NCBI RefSeq assembly: GCF_014904735.1
Contig: NZ_JACZCR010000003.1
Coordinates: 186,001 to 250,000, forward strand
DNA from: Microbulbifer hainanensis
GTDB lineage: Bacteria > Pseudomonadota > Gammaproteobacteria > Pseudomonadales > Cellvibrionaceae
DNA length: 64,000 bases
Reading direction: 5' to 3'
The notes beneath the pieces are model-generated. The model saw only the letters and a program-made list of their open reading frames with translations. It searched no databases and was not told the origin of the DNA. Within the stretch, counting starts at the first letter, position 1. Each line of letters starts with the position of its first letter. This document shows, piece after piece, positions 63,272 to 64,000 of the stretch. Made by a program: the position numbers and the translations under genes.

Positions 63272-64000
63272 GCCGCTACCGCCTCAGTCATGATGCGCGC
63301 AATCTTTGGTGCGCGGTGCCAGTGGAGCAGTTCCAGGCTGCCGTCGTGTTTTTCCACCACTGCACTCATGGAATCCACCCAGTCGCCGCAGTTTGCATAA
63401 ATCACGCCCCGCCCGCTCACATCGCTGTGGCGCACGGCGGCCCGGTGTATGTGGCCACAGATAACGCCGTCCAGGCCGCGGCGGCCGGTTTCACGAATGG
63501 CGATTTCCTCAAAGCTGCGCATCAGGCGGCGCGCCGCCTGCACTCGGCTTTTGACGTGGTTCGCCAGCGACCACCAGGGCTTGTCAAAGCGCCCGCGCCA
63601 GTAATTGATCCAGCGATTCAGGCGCAACATCAGGTAGTAGCTCCGGTCGCCAATGTGATAGCTGATGGGGTTGATATCGATCTGGTGCTCGAACTGGTCG
63701 CCGTGGGTCACCCAGTAACGCCGGCCATCCGCAGCGGTATGTACCCAGTCGCGCTCCACGCGAATATTGCCGAGGCGCTTGCCGGCCCAGCTGCGCATCG
63801 GCGCGTCATGATTACCGGGGATATAGATGACTTCGGGGGTCTTGCTGCTGAGCTCCGCCAGCATCTCCAGCAGCAGTGACGACGACTGGCACCAGCTGCC
63901 GCGGCCCTGTGCCAGTGCTTTCATATCGAAGATGTCGCCGACCAGATAAACGGTATCGGCGCGGTTCTGGGCGAGAAAATCCGCCAGCCGTTGTGGCTCG
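63268..64000 (-). CDS. UDP-2,3-diacylglucosamine diphosphatase-like metallophosphoesterase (5' end outside window)
   Basis: Calcineurin-like phosphoesterase related to LpxH. The open frame continues past the ATG at 63924 to the window edge, where it reads TVYLVGDIFDMKAL, so the true start is outside. Metal-site motifs seen are GDIFD, IPGNHD, WVTHGDQFEHQ and CGHIHRA. The C-terminal 35 or so residues (GDWVDSMSAVVEKHDGSLEL) fit the COG2908 group. Its substrate may be lipid A precursor or another diphosphate. It overlaps the OlsF-like gene by four bases (ATGA), so the two are translationally coupled and may act on the same membrane lipids. Confidence 0.87.
   Translation of the reverse strand, partial: EPQRLADFLAQNRADTVYLVGDIFDMKALAQGRGSWCQSSSLLLEMLAELSSKTPEVIYIPGNHDAPMRSWAGKRLGNIRVERDWVHTAADGRRYWVTHGDQFEHQIDINPISYHIGDRSYYLMLRLNRWINYWRGRFDKPWWSLANHVKSRVQAARRLMRSFEEIAIRETGRRGLDGVICGHIHRAAVRHSDVSGRGVIYANCGDWVDSMSAVVEKHDGSLELLHWHRAPKIARIMTEAVAA

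Overview
The window looks like the chromosome of a marine gammaproteobacterium with high GC content. The gene set and gene order (rsmI-lpoA-yraN-diaA-dolP beside rnpB and the mraZ/dcw cluster; prs, rplY, pth and ychF in a row; an N-acetylglucosamine locus with a TonB receptor) fit a chitin-using member of the Cellvibrionales such as Microbulbifer. That name is inferred from content and was not tested by a search. Nearly all of the window is coding. No CRISPR array, transposase, integrase or rRNA operon is visible.

Positions 1-5,500 hold the start of the division and cell wall cluster on the minus strand (mraZ, rsmH, ftsL, ftsI, and murE cut by the window edge), preceded by rnpB. A sigma70-type promoter and six GTGG boxes in tandem, the pattern bound by MraZ, lie before mraZ. 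Positions 5,500-16,900 hold a LysR/EamA divergent pair, the rsmI / lpoA-yraN-diaA-dolP block, an SGNH acyltransferase with a sulfotransferase, and the RNA helicase rhlB. Positions 17,200-33,350 are mostly housekeeping: a MATE pump, a periplasmic desuccinylase-like protein, a CDF metal exporter, prmC-prfA-hemA, a TPR lipoprotein with lolB, ispE, tRNA-Gln, prs, rplY, pth, ychF and a second EamA carrier, followed by tRNA-Met and a second identical tRNA-Gln.

Positions 33,870-57,390 are the most interesting part: what looks like one regulon for N-acetylglucosamine (GlcNAc). It contains a TonB receptor followed by sapC, two flavin-dependent halogenase-like genes and a TauE/SafE permease; a central-metabolism block (pgi, edd, zwf, pgl, eda, gap, pyk); a LacI repressor; and nagK-nagB-II-nagA-nagP. 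Five copies of a palindrome close to AATGAYAGCGYTGTCATT lie before the receptor (two), between pgi and the repressor (two) and before nagK (one). The sugar would cross the outer membrane through the receptor and the inner membrane by NagP. NagK, NagA and NagB-II would then give fructose 6-phosphate, Pgi would give glucose 6-phosphate, and the Entner-Doudoroff enzymes would give pyruvate and glyceraldehyde 3-phosphate. What the two halogenases and the permease do in a sugar regulon is not known.

Positions 57,800-64,000 hold a PstS-like/OmpA fusion protein, a DUF6279-like lipoprotein, an aspartate aminotransferase of the unusual Ic type, a two-domain acyltransferase resembling the ornithine lipid synthase OlsF, and an LpxH-like metallophosphoesterase cut by the window edge.
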